A stretch of DNA of 64,000 nt from Palsa-661 sp035535015 (GTDB lineage: Bacteria > Actinomycetota > Acidimicrobiia > Acidimicrobiales > UBA8190). Position 1 is the stretch's first letter. Each line of letters opens with the position of its first letter. The stretch lies in contig DATLQU010000011.1 of NCBI GenBank assembly GCA_035535015.1, positions 1 to 64,000 on the forward strand, read 5' to 3'. Below, in pieces: positions 17,387-25,360 of this stretch. The notes beneath the pieces were generated by a model that ran no database searches, was not told the origin of the DNA, and saw only the letters and a list, made by a program, of their open reading frames with translations. The translations under genes and the position numbers were made by a program.

Positions 17387-18628
17387 CTACGAGGCGAGCG
17401 GGGGCCAGAGGGCGCCTGAGACCACCGACGCGAACCCAAAGCTGGGCGAAGCGAGGTGGGACCCGTATGGGCGGACGTCGGCTCGCCTAAGCATCAGGGA
17501 GTGGTAGACGCCGGCGGATGTGATGTCGCCGGCCAGCTGAGCGCCGATGATCCGCCCCTCTCTGAGGAACACGGATCGCCGCATGCCAGGGTTCTCACTG
17601 TGAATCACATCGTCGGCACCGTCCGTAGTCCCCATGGCCACGATGGGCACGCCCAGGTGTTTGAGGCTGTTCATCGACTCGGCGCCGTCATAGGTGATGT
17701 CGGCACCCAGGGCGTTGGCCGCGGCAATCTTCGCCTGGGCTACGGCATTGGGGAAGATGGCATGGACGTAGCGCTCGCCCGTCAACCAGTCGGCCGCCTC
17801 GGCAACATCTCCGGCGGCATAGATCGAAGGGATGCCGCTGCGCATGTGGTCGTCAACGTGGACGCCCCAGTTCGTGACGATCCCGGCTCCGTCGAGGAAT
17901 TCGATATGGGGCTTCACCCCGGTGGCCGCCACGACGAGGTCGGCGTGCAGGACCTGGCCGCCGGTCAGGCGTACCGCAGTCCCAGTCGGTGTCTCCACAA
18001 AGGCCTCGGCGGGCGTCCCGAGGCACAATTCGACGCCGCGGCCCTCGAGCGCCGCTCGGGCGAATTCCGATGTCGGTCGGTCGAGGACTCGGGGCATGAC
18101 CCATGGCCGTCGTCCGACGATTCTGACCGATACCCCGAGGTCGGTAAGCATCAACGCGAGCTCAACGCCGATGAATCCATGGCCCACGATGAGGGCGTTG
18201 CGGGCCTCGCCGCTGCGTACCCGGAGCATGAGTGCCTCGGCTTTGCGCAGTGACTTGAAATCAAGCACCCCGGGAAGCTCTGCTCCCTCGATGGGCGCAT
18301 GCAAGCGACTGCCCGAGGCGACGATGAGCACTTCGTAGGGGATCCGGTCTCCCCCGGTCAGGACGACCTCGTTGTTGTCGACATCGACACCGATGACCGG
18401 CGCTTCCCGCCGCTCCTCGACTCCGAGGCGCTCGGAGATATCGCGTCCCTTCCAGTACAAGGTGGTATCCCGGCCGGTCAGGAAATGGTCGGCCATCGCC
18501 GCCGGGGAATACGGGGGAAACGGTTCCAATGTCAGGGCCGTGACCGTGCCCGCGGGGTCCAGCCTGCGCAACGTCTCCGCCGCGGTGATCCCGGCGGGAC
18601 CTGTTCCGATGATCACGGCCCGCGTCAT
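17387..18628 (-). CDS. CODH-linked FAD/NAD(P) oxidoreductase
   Basis: A 413-residue pyridine-nucleotide-disulfide-type flavoprotein. The FAD site is VIIGTGPAGITAAETLRR at the N-terminus, the NAD site is ALIVGHGFIGVELALMLTDLG (around 145-165), and the second FAD motif is SIYAAGDVAE (around 275). It resembles rubredoxin/ferredoxin:NAD oxidoreductases that sit next to nickel CO dehydrogenases. It is last in the cooF-cooS-cooC operon, and its ATG overlaps the cooC stop (ATGA). It probably passes electrons from CO through the CooF-like ferredoxin to NAD(P)+, so CO oxidation would feed reducing power rather than hydrogen; no hydrogenase is nearby. Confidence 0.88.
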   Translation of the reverse strand: MTRAVIIGTGPAGITAAETLRRLDPAGTVTALTLEPFPPYSPAAMADHFLTGRDTTLYWKGRDISERLGVEERREAPVIGVDVDNNEVVLTGGDRIPYEVLIVASGSRLHAPIEGAELPGVLDFKSLRKAEALMLRVRSGEARNALIVGHGFIGVELALMLTDLGVSVRIVGRRPWVMPRVLDRPTSEFARAALEGRGVELCLGTPAEAFVETPTGTAVRLTGGQVLHADLVVAATGVKPHIEFLDGAGIVTNWGVHVDDHMRSGIPSIYAAGDVAEAADWLTGERYVHAIFPNAVAQAKIAAANALGADITYDGAESMNSLKHLGVPIVAMGTTDGADDVIHSENPGMRRSVFLREGRIIGAQLAGDITSAGVYHSLMLRRADVRPYGSHLASPSFGFASVVSGALWPPLAS

Positions 18629-19524
18629 CGTTGACCGACCAGGAACGTGCCACGGGTGGGAAAGGGAATCAATTCGCTTCCCAGTGAGCCGATACCGCCG
18701 GCCAGTGCCGTACTTTCGAGCAGCGCATCAACGGCAGGCTCGGCTTCCAGGGCAACTTCATCGTACGGCAGGTTGTGGATGGAGGCGAAGGGATATCCAC
18801 CCTGCTCGGCCACGTATCGCATGGCGCGCTGGAGATGCTCGTCCGTCCGGACACGGTTGACCAGCAGGTGGATGGTATCGATCCCCATGCTCCCGGCCAA
18901 CCTCGCTGTGTCCATGCCCACCTGAACGGCGTTGGCCGTGTGGTCAACGACGACGACCGCTTGGTTGAAACCCCGGGCCAGGGCTCGACCGAAGTGTTCC
19001 ACACCGGCATGCGTGTCCAGGAGTACGACGGAGCCGTGGTGGCTGCGCATATCGCGGAGAGCAGCAGCCAGAAGTGCCGTCTCGGGGCAGAAGCAGCCGC
19101 CACCGGCGCGCCGCACAGCACCCATCATCAGGAAGCGGACTCCGTCGGGACCTATCACGCTGAGTCTGTCGACGACATCGGTGGTGTCCGGGTTGAGGCG
19201 AAGCATCCCCCCGCCGTTGGCGCCGGGCCGAGTACCAGTCTTTTCCGCCATGTAATCGCCGGCTTCCGTGATCGGTGTCACCTGGACCAGCATTTCCGGG
19301 GTGACCCCGAGGGCTGGGCCGAGATTGCACTGTTCGTCGCCGTCGACGGCGATCACGGAGCACCCGCGTCGGGCCAGGAGCCGGGCCATCACGGCGGTGA
19401 CCGTGGTCTTGCCCACTCCGCCTTTCCCGACGATGACGATCCGGGCCTCAGGGCCGTCGCCATCCATCGGCGCCGCCGAAGCTTCAGACCTGTGACCGGT
19501 GTGGTCGTGACAGGTGCCGCACAT
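18625..19524 (-). CDS. cooC: CooC-type nickel-insertion ATPase, Cys/His N-terminus
   Basis: A 299-residue MinD/ParA-type ATPase that inserts nickel into CO dehydrogenase. It has a deviant Walker A (GKGGVGKTT), the switch-type VDGDEQCNLG, the CooC CxC motif (GGCFCPE) and LLDTHAGVEHFGRAL. Unusually, it starts MCGTCHDHTGH, a Cys-x2-Cys plus three His residues that recalls the N-terminal nickel site of HypB (CxxCGC). An alternative start at residue 20 would remove this tail, but the ATG at 19524 lies 2 bp after the cooS stop, so the long form fits operon spacing. Dimerisation through the CxC pair and ATP-driven nickel transfer are family knowledge. Confidence 0.9.
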   Translation of the reverse strand: MCGTCHDHTGHRSEASAAPMDGDGPEARIVIVGKGGVGKTTVTAVMARLLARRGCSVIAVDGDEQCNLGPALGVTPEMLVQVTPITEAGDYMAEKTGTRPGANGGGMLRLNPDTTDVVDRLSVIGPDGVRFLMMGAVRRAGGGCFCPETALLAAALRDMRSHHGSVVLLDTHAGVEHFGRALARGFNQAVVVVDHTANAVQVGMDTARLAGSMGIDTIHLLVNRVRTDEHLQRAMRYVAEQGGYPFASIHNLPYDEVALEAEPAVDALLESTALAGGIGSLGSELIPFPTRGTFLVGQR

Positions 19525-19526
19525 CG

Positions 19527-21461
19527 CTATGGCTCAACCGGCAGAGCCGCCACGGGGGCGGCATCGGTGTCCACAAAGGGAAGCCCCAGGCCTTGGCGCT
19601 TGGTCTCGATGTGCCGTCTGATCAGCAGTGCGGCCTTCTCGGGATCAGGTTCCACGGCAAATGTCGCACCCACCACGCCGTCGAGCCCGCTGGCCAGCAG
19701 ATCGACGACGTGGGGGCTACCGAAGATCGGCGGTTGCACCCCGAGAACCGTGGTCACACCACTGGCCACCACATAGGTCCCGATGGCCACGGCCTTCTCC
19801 GAGTACCACTCAGGAGCGGCCCCGGCGAGAGGGAGCTTGTCGATATCGACCCCCAACGCATCGGCCAGGGCGGCGGCAAGTACCAGAATCCTGCTGTTGT
19901 CGACACAAGATCCCATGTGGAGCACGGGCGGGATCCCGATCGCCTCACACACGCCTCGCAGACCGGGACCGGCCAGGGCCGCCGATTCGGGGAGCATCTG
20001 GCCGGCCTTTCCATTGGCGACGGCAGCACACCCGGTCACGATGACCAGCACGTCGTTCTCGATCAACCGCCGGGTCAGCTCCACGTGGCCGTAGTCCTGG
20101 GGGATCTTTGGGTTGTTGCACCCCACGACGGCCACCGCCCCGCGGATGGCGCCCGAGGCGATGGCGTCGATGAGGGGCTTGGGCGTCCCGCCGAGCGCCG
20201 CCAGAATGGCCTCCACCGAGAATCCGGCCATCATGCGGACGGGCTCCACCGGGATACGGACCCGATCGGGATTCCTGTTCGGGTACGCCTCGACAGCCAT
20301 GCGCACGATTTGGCGGGCGATCTCGACGCCATGAGCAGGGTCGAAGGACACGTGGGTCGCCCCTGGGAATTTGGCCTTGTCAGAGGTGGAGATCACCTGG
20401 GTGTGGTAGCACCGCGCCACGTCGGTGACTGACGGCATGATGCACTGGTAATCGACCACCATGGCTTCTAGAGCGCCGGTCACCATGATCAGCTCCTGCA
20501 TGAGGTGATTGCCGGCGATGGGGACGCCGCGACGCATCATCATCTCATTGCCCGTGCAACACAGTCCGACGATGTTGATGCCGCTGGCGCCGTACGATCT
20601 GGCCAGATCGAGCAGTTCTGTATCGGCGGCGGCGGCCACCACCACATCGGAGAGCAAAGGGTTGTGTCCATGCATGGCAATGTTCACCTGGTCGGTCTTG
20701 AGTACACCCAGGTTGACTTCGGACATGACAGGTGAGGGTGTTCCGAACATGATGTCCGAGAGCTCGGTGGCGATCATCGAGCCTCCCCATCCGTCAGCCA
20801 ATCCGGTGCGCAAGGCGTGGAGAAGGATGTTCACATAATCGTTGTCCACTCCCATATGGGTCCGGTGGAGCATCTCCACCGGCTCGCGGTCTACTCCTCG
20901 CGGGGTGATGTGCAGCTGGCGCCACAGCTCGCGCCGGGCATCGGGGGCCCGGCCGGCCAGCGCCAACGACTCCTTCCGGCTGCCGTAGTCCTCGTAGAGG
21001 GCGTCGGCCACCTCCTCGGCCACTTGGTTGATGTCGCGGCCGTTCGTGGCGATACCGAGCTCGCTGGCCAGGCGCGTGAGTTTGGCCTCGTCGGTGATGC
21101 GGTAGCCGGTGGTCTCGCCCCGGGCGGTCGCCCGAAAGACCTCGAGAATGTCGCGCCCGTGGTCCGAGTGGGCGGAGGACCCGGCGGCGATGGTCCGGCC
21201 GAGGTTCCGCGCCACGATGACATCGGCATCGGCCCCGCACACCCCCTTCTGGGGACCCTCTCCGAATGGATCGATCCGACACGGACCCATGGCGCAATTG
21301 CGACAACTCAGACCGAGAGCGCAGTATCCGCACTGTGGCTCCTGGGCGGCCAGACGGTCCCATACGGTCTCGACGGCCTCGGTGCGAGCCATGTCGATCA
21401 TGCGTTGGGCGTCTTCGTTGATGGTCAACCGGTTTGATCGGTGTCCGTTGATGACGCTCAT
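19527..21461 (-). CDS. cooS: Anaerobic Ni-Fe carbon monoxide dehydrogenase, catalytic subunit
   Basis: A 644-residue CooS that oxidises CO to CO2 at a [Ni-4Fe-5S] C-cluster. Start ATG 21461 has GAGGAGG upstream and overlaps the cooF stop (ATGA). All C-cluster ligand contexts are present: MHGHNPLLSD (His), GLCCTGNE, DYQCIMPS, VVGCNNPK, VTGCAAVANGK and HMGSCVDNSR. The B-cluster motif is CRNCAMGPCRI with a later Cys75. The D-cluster region is CGYC (Cys44, Cys47) with Ser52 where CX7C enzymes have the second Cys. This CX2C form is the one linked to a [2Fe-2S] D-cluster in Desulfovibrio vulgaris. The enzyme is cytoplasmic and dimeric in the family. No acetyl-CoA synthase genes are nearby, so a catabolic or redox role is likely. 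Confidence 0.95.
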   Translation of the reverse strand: MSVINGHRSNRLTINEDAQRMIDMARTEAVETVWDRLAAQEPQCGYCALGLSCRNCAMGPCRIDPFGEGPQKGVCGADADVIVARNLGRTIAAGSSAHSDHGRDILEVFRATARGETTGYRITDEAKLTRLASELGIATNGRDINQVAEEVADALYEDYGSRKESLALAGRAPDARRELWRQLHITPRGVDREPVEMLHRTHMGVDNDYVNILLHALRTGLADGWGGSMIATELSDIMFGTPSPVMSEVNLGVLKTDQVNIAMHGHNPLLSDVVVAAAADTELLDLARSYGASGINIVGLCCTGNEMMMRRGVPIAGNHLMQELIMVTGALEAMVVDYQCIMPSVTDVARCYHTQVISTSDKAKFPGATHVSFDPAHGVEIARQIVRMAVEAYPNRNPDRVRIPVEPVRMMAGFSVEAILAALGGTPKPLIDAIASGAIRGAVAVVGCNNPKIPQDYGHVELTRRLIENDVLVIVTGCAAVANGKAGQMLPESAALAGPGLRGVCEAIGIPPVLHMGSCVDNSRILVLAAALADALGVDIDKLPLAGAAPEWYSEKAVAIGTYVVASGVTTVLGVQPPIFGSPHVVDLLASGLDGVVGATFAVEPDPEKAALLIRRHIETKRQGLGLPFVDTDAAPVAALPVEP

Positions 21462-22093
21462 TGTGATCCTCCTCGTGCCGTGGCGTGATCGGCAAGTGCA
21501 GTGGTGGCCCGACCTACGACGTGCCAAGCCAGAAGTGGGTCTCGGGACTGGCGGGCCGACGTCGGGCCCGCGGCCAGAACCGCTTCTGATTCGCGCTGCC
21601 GTCCGTCTTTGACGAGCTCATTGAGCTCGCCGAAGACGAGGGCATTGACTTTGCACGCCTCCACGCATGCCGGCTTCTCGCTTCGCGAGAGGCGGTCCTC
21701 GCATCCGTCGCACTTGACGGCCACGGGTGTGGCGGAGGTGCGGCCGGCGGCGAGGGCGTGGAAGGTGATCACGTCGAAAGGACAGACGACGGCACACATG
21801 GCGCACCCGATGCAACGACCGGGGTCGACCAGAACAACACCCAAGCCCTCGTTCGTGGTGATCGCACCCGTGGGGCAAACCTGCTGGCAAGGTGCAGGAT
21901 CACAGTGGCGGCATCGGTTAGGAAAGGCGGTCGTCTCCTCGAGCCCGGCCTCGACGTGGATGCGGGTTCGTGGAACAGGGGATTCGAGAAACGCCGAGAA
22001 CGGGTCCCTCGTCGTTGAGTGCTCGATGGCACAGGCGATCTCGCACTGTCGGCAACCGATGCAACGTTCGGGGTTGACGAATACGCTCTGCAC
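21458..22093 (-). CDS. cooF: CooF-like polyferredoxin, four 4Fe-4S sites
   Basis: A 211-residue iron-sulfur electron carrier and first gene of the CO dehydrogenase operon. The four Cys groups are CIGCRQCEIAC (residues 10-20), CRHCDPAPCQQVCP, CIGCAMCAVVCP and CDGCEDRLSRSEKPACVEAC, enough for four [4Fe-4S] clusters as in CooF/HycB-type subunits. The start is GTG 22093, 5 bp after AAGGAGG and giving the family start MQSVFVNPERC; the longer frame upstream has no family similarity. It should take electrons from CooS and pass them to the flavoprotein encoded downstream. A poorly conserved 45-residue tail follows the last cluster. Confidence 0.92.
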   Translation of the reverse strand: MQSVFVNPERCIGCRQCEIACAIEHSTTRDPFSAFLESPVPRTRIHVEAGLEETTAFPNRCRHCDPAPCQQVCPTGAITTNEGLGVVLVDPGRCIGCAMCAVVCPFDVITFHALAAGRTSATPVAVKCDGCEDRLSRSEKPACVEACKVNALVFGELNELVKDGRQRESEAVLAAGPTSARQSRDPLLAWHVVGRATTALADHATARGGSQ

Positions 22094-22222
22094 GTCGACC
22101 TCCTTCCCCACCGTGGCGGACCTGCCCACACCCTCATTGTCCAGCGCCAACCTCGTCCCGAACAGGGCCATTGGTCCTCTGACGTGGGCACGAATCTCGG
22201 CTCCAAACGCATCGGGACGAAA

Positions 22223-22273
22223 ACGACGTGGCTCCGGGGACGACATGGTTCCGGGGACGACATGGTTCCGGGG
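22223..22273 (-). repeat. Three tandem 17-bp repeats upstream of cooF
   Basis: Units at 22223-22239, 22240-22256 and 22257-22273 read ACGACRTGGYTCCGGGG on the plus strand; the second and third are identical and the first differs at two bases. They lie 130-180 bp upstream of the cooF start. Regular 17-bp phasing suggests binding sites for a regulator, though slippage-derived repeats are possible. They do not match the DosR-like box. Confidence 0.7.
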
Positions 22274-22741
22274 AGACGGCCGAGGGCCGGACCTCCCGAG
22301 GTGTCGCACTTGATGCTTGGAAATGACCATTGGCCCCCGGTAGCTGAGGGATGCGGAGCCAAACATGGTGCTCTGACCCTCTGCCCAGGAGATTGACATG
22401 ACCCTCGCCGACTGCGCGGCGCTCGGACGTCAACGTACCCAGCACCCCGACGGTCTACCGGGTCAACGCGGGAGCGGGTCCGGCTTGATCGGCACCGCCG
22501 TCCCGGTTGTCGGCCGATCCGCGGCCCGGAGACGGAGAGATCCCCTGGGTCTCGCCACGGCCAGACGGCCATCGCACGTCGTGCGACGGCGGCAATGGCG
22601 GGATCATCGACGACCGAACCTTCACCCGGTCCTTCTGGAAGTGCCGGGAGTAGACGGCCGGAACACGGCGACCGTGACTCGGCAAAGGGTGCGACACGCT
22701 CCGAACAGGGCAGAAGTCGTTCCAAGCGAACTGTTGGGATA
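22274..22741. other. Gap between cooF promoter side and MFS remnant
   Basis: No gene is recognised. The right part leads into the MFS pseudogene. The promoter of the CO dehydrogenase operon should lie in or near the left part, but no clear -35/-10 pair was picked out by eye. Confidence 0.4.
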
Positions 22742-23150
22742 AGGCGTTGGATCGTCTTGTCCGTGCTGTATGAGTCTCCTACCATCAGCCTGGATACCAC
22801 GAGGCTCAACGTGGTGATGCCGACCATTGTGCACAGCGTGAAGGCCACATCGAGCCAGTTGCGGTAGATGGTCGACGCCTACGCCATCGTGTTCGCCGGA
22901 CTCCTGCTCACTCTGGGCAGCCTGGGCGACGAGGTGGGTCGCAAGGGGATCTTCATGATCGGATTGGTTGTTCTTGCCGCGGGCAGCGGGATCGACCATG
23001 GCGGAGACTCCTGACCGGTTGATGGTCGCCCGAGCCTTCATGGGTATCGGGGCAGCCGGGATCATGCCGTCCACGCTCTCCATGCTGTCCAATGTGTTCA
23101 CCGAAGAGCGTGAGAGAGCACGGGCCGATGCTCTGCATCCCGGGCGCCGG
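22742..23150 (+). pseudogene. MFS drug-transporter (DHA2-type) remnant
   Basis: The first transmembrane region of an EmrB/QacA-type major facilitator is recognisable: RRWIVLSVLYESPTISLDTT, VVMPTIVHSVKATSSQL, then an in-frame TAG at 22865, then MVDAYAIVFAGLLLTLGSLG and DEVGRKGIFMIGLVVLA. After a frame change near 22990 it continues as ARAFMGIGAAGIMPSTLSML and SNVFTEERERARA, then ends. At least one stop, one frameshift and loss of the C-terminal three quarters show that it is dead. Confidence 0.75.
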
Positions 23151-23423
23151 AGGGCCATCTCGAGAATCCCTCGTGTCCCCCCACCCGGCTCCCCGGACCT
23201 GATGAGAACCCTTACGGGCCGGAATACCGCGGCGTGCGGTGATGGGGACCTTCGCACTACGCAGTCCACGTCGTGCGCCGAGGGATAGGCTCGTTATCAC
23301 GAGCGCTTCCTCACCGATGCGGTCGACGCCGCGCGTCAAGATGCACCTCAACGAGCTGATGGTGAAGTCAAGAACAGGGAAGTCCGGCGAACGAAGAGTT
23401 CATCAGGCGGTGGGGAGGTTGCC

Positions 23424-23795
23424 ATGTCACTGCCTCCGGTTCTCGTCCGGCGGTCGCGCAACATCGATGAGAAGTGCCGTGAGCGGTTGGTGGAACCGGA
23501 TCGAGCTGTCAGCGTCGTCGTCGATTGGGTGCAAGGGAGGATTCCAGGTGAATCGGGCGTCCAGGTGCAGATGAGGAGCTCCATCGGGCCCGACAAAGGG
23601 GGTCTGCGCTTCCATCGTGTCGTCGACGTCGGCCTCCTCATGTGTCTCGGATTCGAGCAGACCGGCAAGGGCTCTTTGACGACTCGGCCAACGGGAGGCG
23701 GTCGTGATCATCTGGCTTCTTTTCGGTCGGGAATGCTCTATCGGGGTACGCTGAATCGATACGCGCCGACTCTTGTTCCTGATGTCGATGAATGA
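23424..23795 (+). pseudogene. Glutamate dehydrogenase fragment
   Basis: An open frame carries the N-terminal substrate domain of a hexameric NADP-type glutamate dehydrogenase: ERLVEPDRAVS, then VQVQMRSSIGPDKGGLRFH, LGFEQTGKGSLTTRPTGGGRD. It matches the family pattern RVQxxxxxGPxKGGLRFHP...LGFEQxxKNxLTxLPMGGGKGG with several key changes, including loss of the lysine in GGGKGG. Upstream residues are only partly recognisable and the dinucleotide-binding domain is absent. It is a decayed gene next to the MFS remnant. Confidence 0.65.
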
Positions 23796-23870
23796 CATGC
23801 GCCTCACCGCTCGTCGGATATGCCTGGCGAGTTCGGCTGGAGCCGATGATGGCAGCGGGAGACGGGCTCG

Positions 23871-25103
23871 ATGAAGTTCGTCACCGAGCGCGAACTGGAG
23901 AAGAGGCTCGGTGCGCTGCTCGTGACGGAACCCCGGGTCGTAGCCAGTGGGAATTTCGCCACGCCGTGGCGGCTCGTGGCCCTGTTCGACGCAGCGGTCG
24001 AGAGGTACCGGCTCTTTGTCCTGAATGCCCAGATCGGCATTCCCAGGAGGGCTGGCGTCCTGGCGGAGACACCGTTTGTCGGACCAGGGATGCGGGACAC
24101 CCCGGGCCTCGATTATCTGCCTATGCGGCTCTCATTGGTTCCCCGGCTCTTTGCATCCTCGCGTCCACCGGATGTCGTTCTTGTTCACACGTCGATTGAG
24201 CGCAATGGCAAGGTCTCCCTGGGCACCGAGGTCAATATTCTCCCTGCTGCAATCGAAAGGGCTCGAGGGCGAAATGGCTTGGTGATCGCGCAGGTCAATC
24301 GGCAGATGCCGTACACGTTCGGCGACGGGGAACTGGACGTCGACGCCATCGATCTCGCCATCGCAGTGGACGAGGAATTGGCGTGCCCCGTCCAAAGTGC
24401 ACCCAGCGACATCTCGGCGGCCATCGGAAGCAACGTGGCGACTCTGGTCGAAGAGAAAGCCACGATCCAGGTGGGCATCGGCGGGGTGCCCGACGCGATA
24501 TTAGGTGCATTGACAGGAGTTCGAAGACTCGGGATCTGGTCGGAAGTGATCAGCGACGGTGTCTTCGAACTCGAACAGGCAGGAGCGCTTGACGATGCCC
24601 GCCCGATCGTAACGACATTTCTCTTCGGATCGAATGAGCTCTATGCCTGGGCGGATCTGAACCCGCGGGTTCAGGTATTGCGAACGGAGACGGTCAACGA
24701 TCCGAGCAGAATCGCCGCTCAGCCGATGATGTGTTCGCTCAACACTGCGTTGCAGGTCGATTTGTTCGCTCAGGCGAATGCCGCCTATGTGCGCGGTGAC
24801 ATCTACTCAGGCTTCGGTGGTCAGCCCGACTTCGTTGTCGGGGCACTGCATTCTCCGGGCGGCCACGCCGTGATCGCGTTGGCATCATGGCATGCGAAGA
24901 GCAACACCTCGACGATTGTGTCGCGACTTACCGAGCCGGTGACGTCCTTTCAGCACTCGGCTGTGATCACCGAGCAGGGTCAGGCCCTGTTGTTCGGGCG
25001 GAGCCGGCGATCGCAGGTGCGCCTCCTGATCGAGGAAGCGGCCCATCCGAGGGCCCGCAGCGAGCTGTGGAATTCGGTCGGTGACCGCTCGGCGGCTGGC
25101 TGA
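23871..25103 (+). CDS. Acetyl-CoA hydrolase/transferase family protein
   Basis: A 410-residue family I CoA-transferase (acetyl-CoA hydrolase, succinyl-CoA:acetate or 4-hydroxybutyrate CoA-transferase type). Signatures are the IQVGIGGVPDAIL glycine loop (around 203-215), SEVISDGVFEL with the candidate Glu nucleophile region (around 224-234), YSGFGGQPDFVVGA (around 310-323) and VTSFQHSAVITEQG near the end. Family enzymes exchange CoA between acyl-CoA and acetate. GGGAGACGGG precedes ATG 23871. It stands alone between the pseudogene patch and an ABC exporter; no DosR-like box was found. Confidence 0.87.
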   Translation: MKFVTERELEKRLGALLVTEPRVVASGNFATPWRLVALFDAAVERYRLFVLNAQIGIPRRAGVLAETPFVGPGMRDTPGLDYLPMRLSLVPRLFASSRPPDVVLVHTSIERNGKVSLGTEVNILPAAIERARGRNGLVIAQVNRQMPYTFGDGELDVDAIDLAIAVDEELACPVQSAPSDISAAIGSNVATLVEEKATIQVGIGGVPDAILGALTGVRRLGIWSEVISDGVFELEQAGALDDARPIVTTFLFGSNELYAWADLNPRVQVLRTETVNDPSRIAAQPMMCSLNTALQVDLFAQANAAYVRGDIYSGFGGQPDFVVGALHSPGGHAVIALASWHAKSNTSTIVSRLTEPVTSFQHSAVITEQGQALLFGRSRRSQVRLLIEEAAHPRARSELWNSVGDRSAAG

Positions 25104-25122
25104 GTACGGTGGCAAGCCCGTT

Positions 25123-25140
25123 CCCGGGCCCGGGCCCGGG
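25123..25140. repeat. CCCGGG triple palindrome
   Basis: CCCGGG repeats three times without a spacer 20 bp after the acetyl-CoA hydrolase stop and continues into GC-rich sequence. It may act as a transcription stop or be simple-sequence expansion. The remaining gap up to 25360 has no recognisable gene. Confidence 0.45.
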
Positions 25141-25360
25141 CCGGGGCCGCCGCCCAAGGGGAGAGCCTAAGAGCTTCGTCGCCGACTCAGGCGCCCAGTG
25201 CGGGCCCCGTGGGTGGGCGGAGCGTCCCCATCGGTGCGGCAAGTCGCTGGGCGACTGGGGGAGGGCGTTGTGACCGTGTGAGGCGAGCGAGCAGGTTTCC
25301 TCGGGCGAAAGACCATTCACCGGTCCGTGATCATCCCGATGCTCTCCGCAGAGAGTCTCA

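Noticed and set aside
15289..17439. 716-residue open frame on the minus strand
   Set aside because: It is a shadow of the erythromycin-esterase remnant and the phosphoribosyltransferase fusion on the plus strand; no family motifs are present.
22094..22400. DosR-like box upstream of cooF
   Set aside because: Searched by eye; the GGGAC and GTTCC elements in the 17-bp repeats have the wrong spacing, so no box is called.
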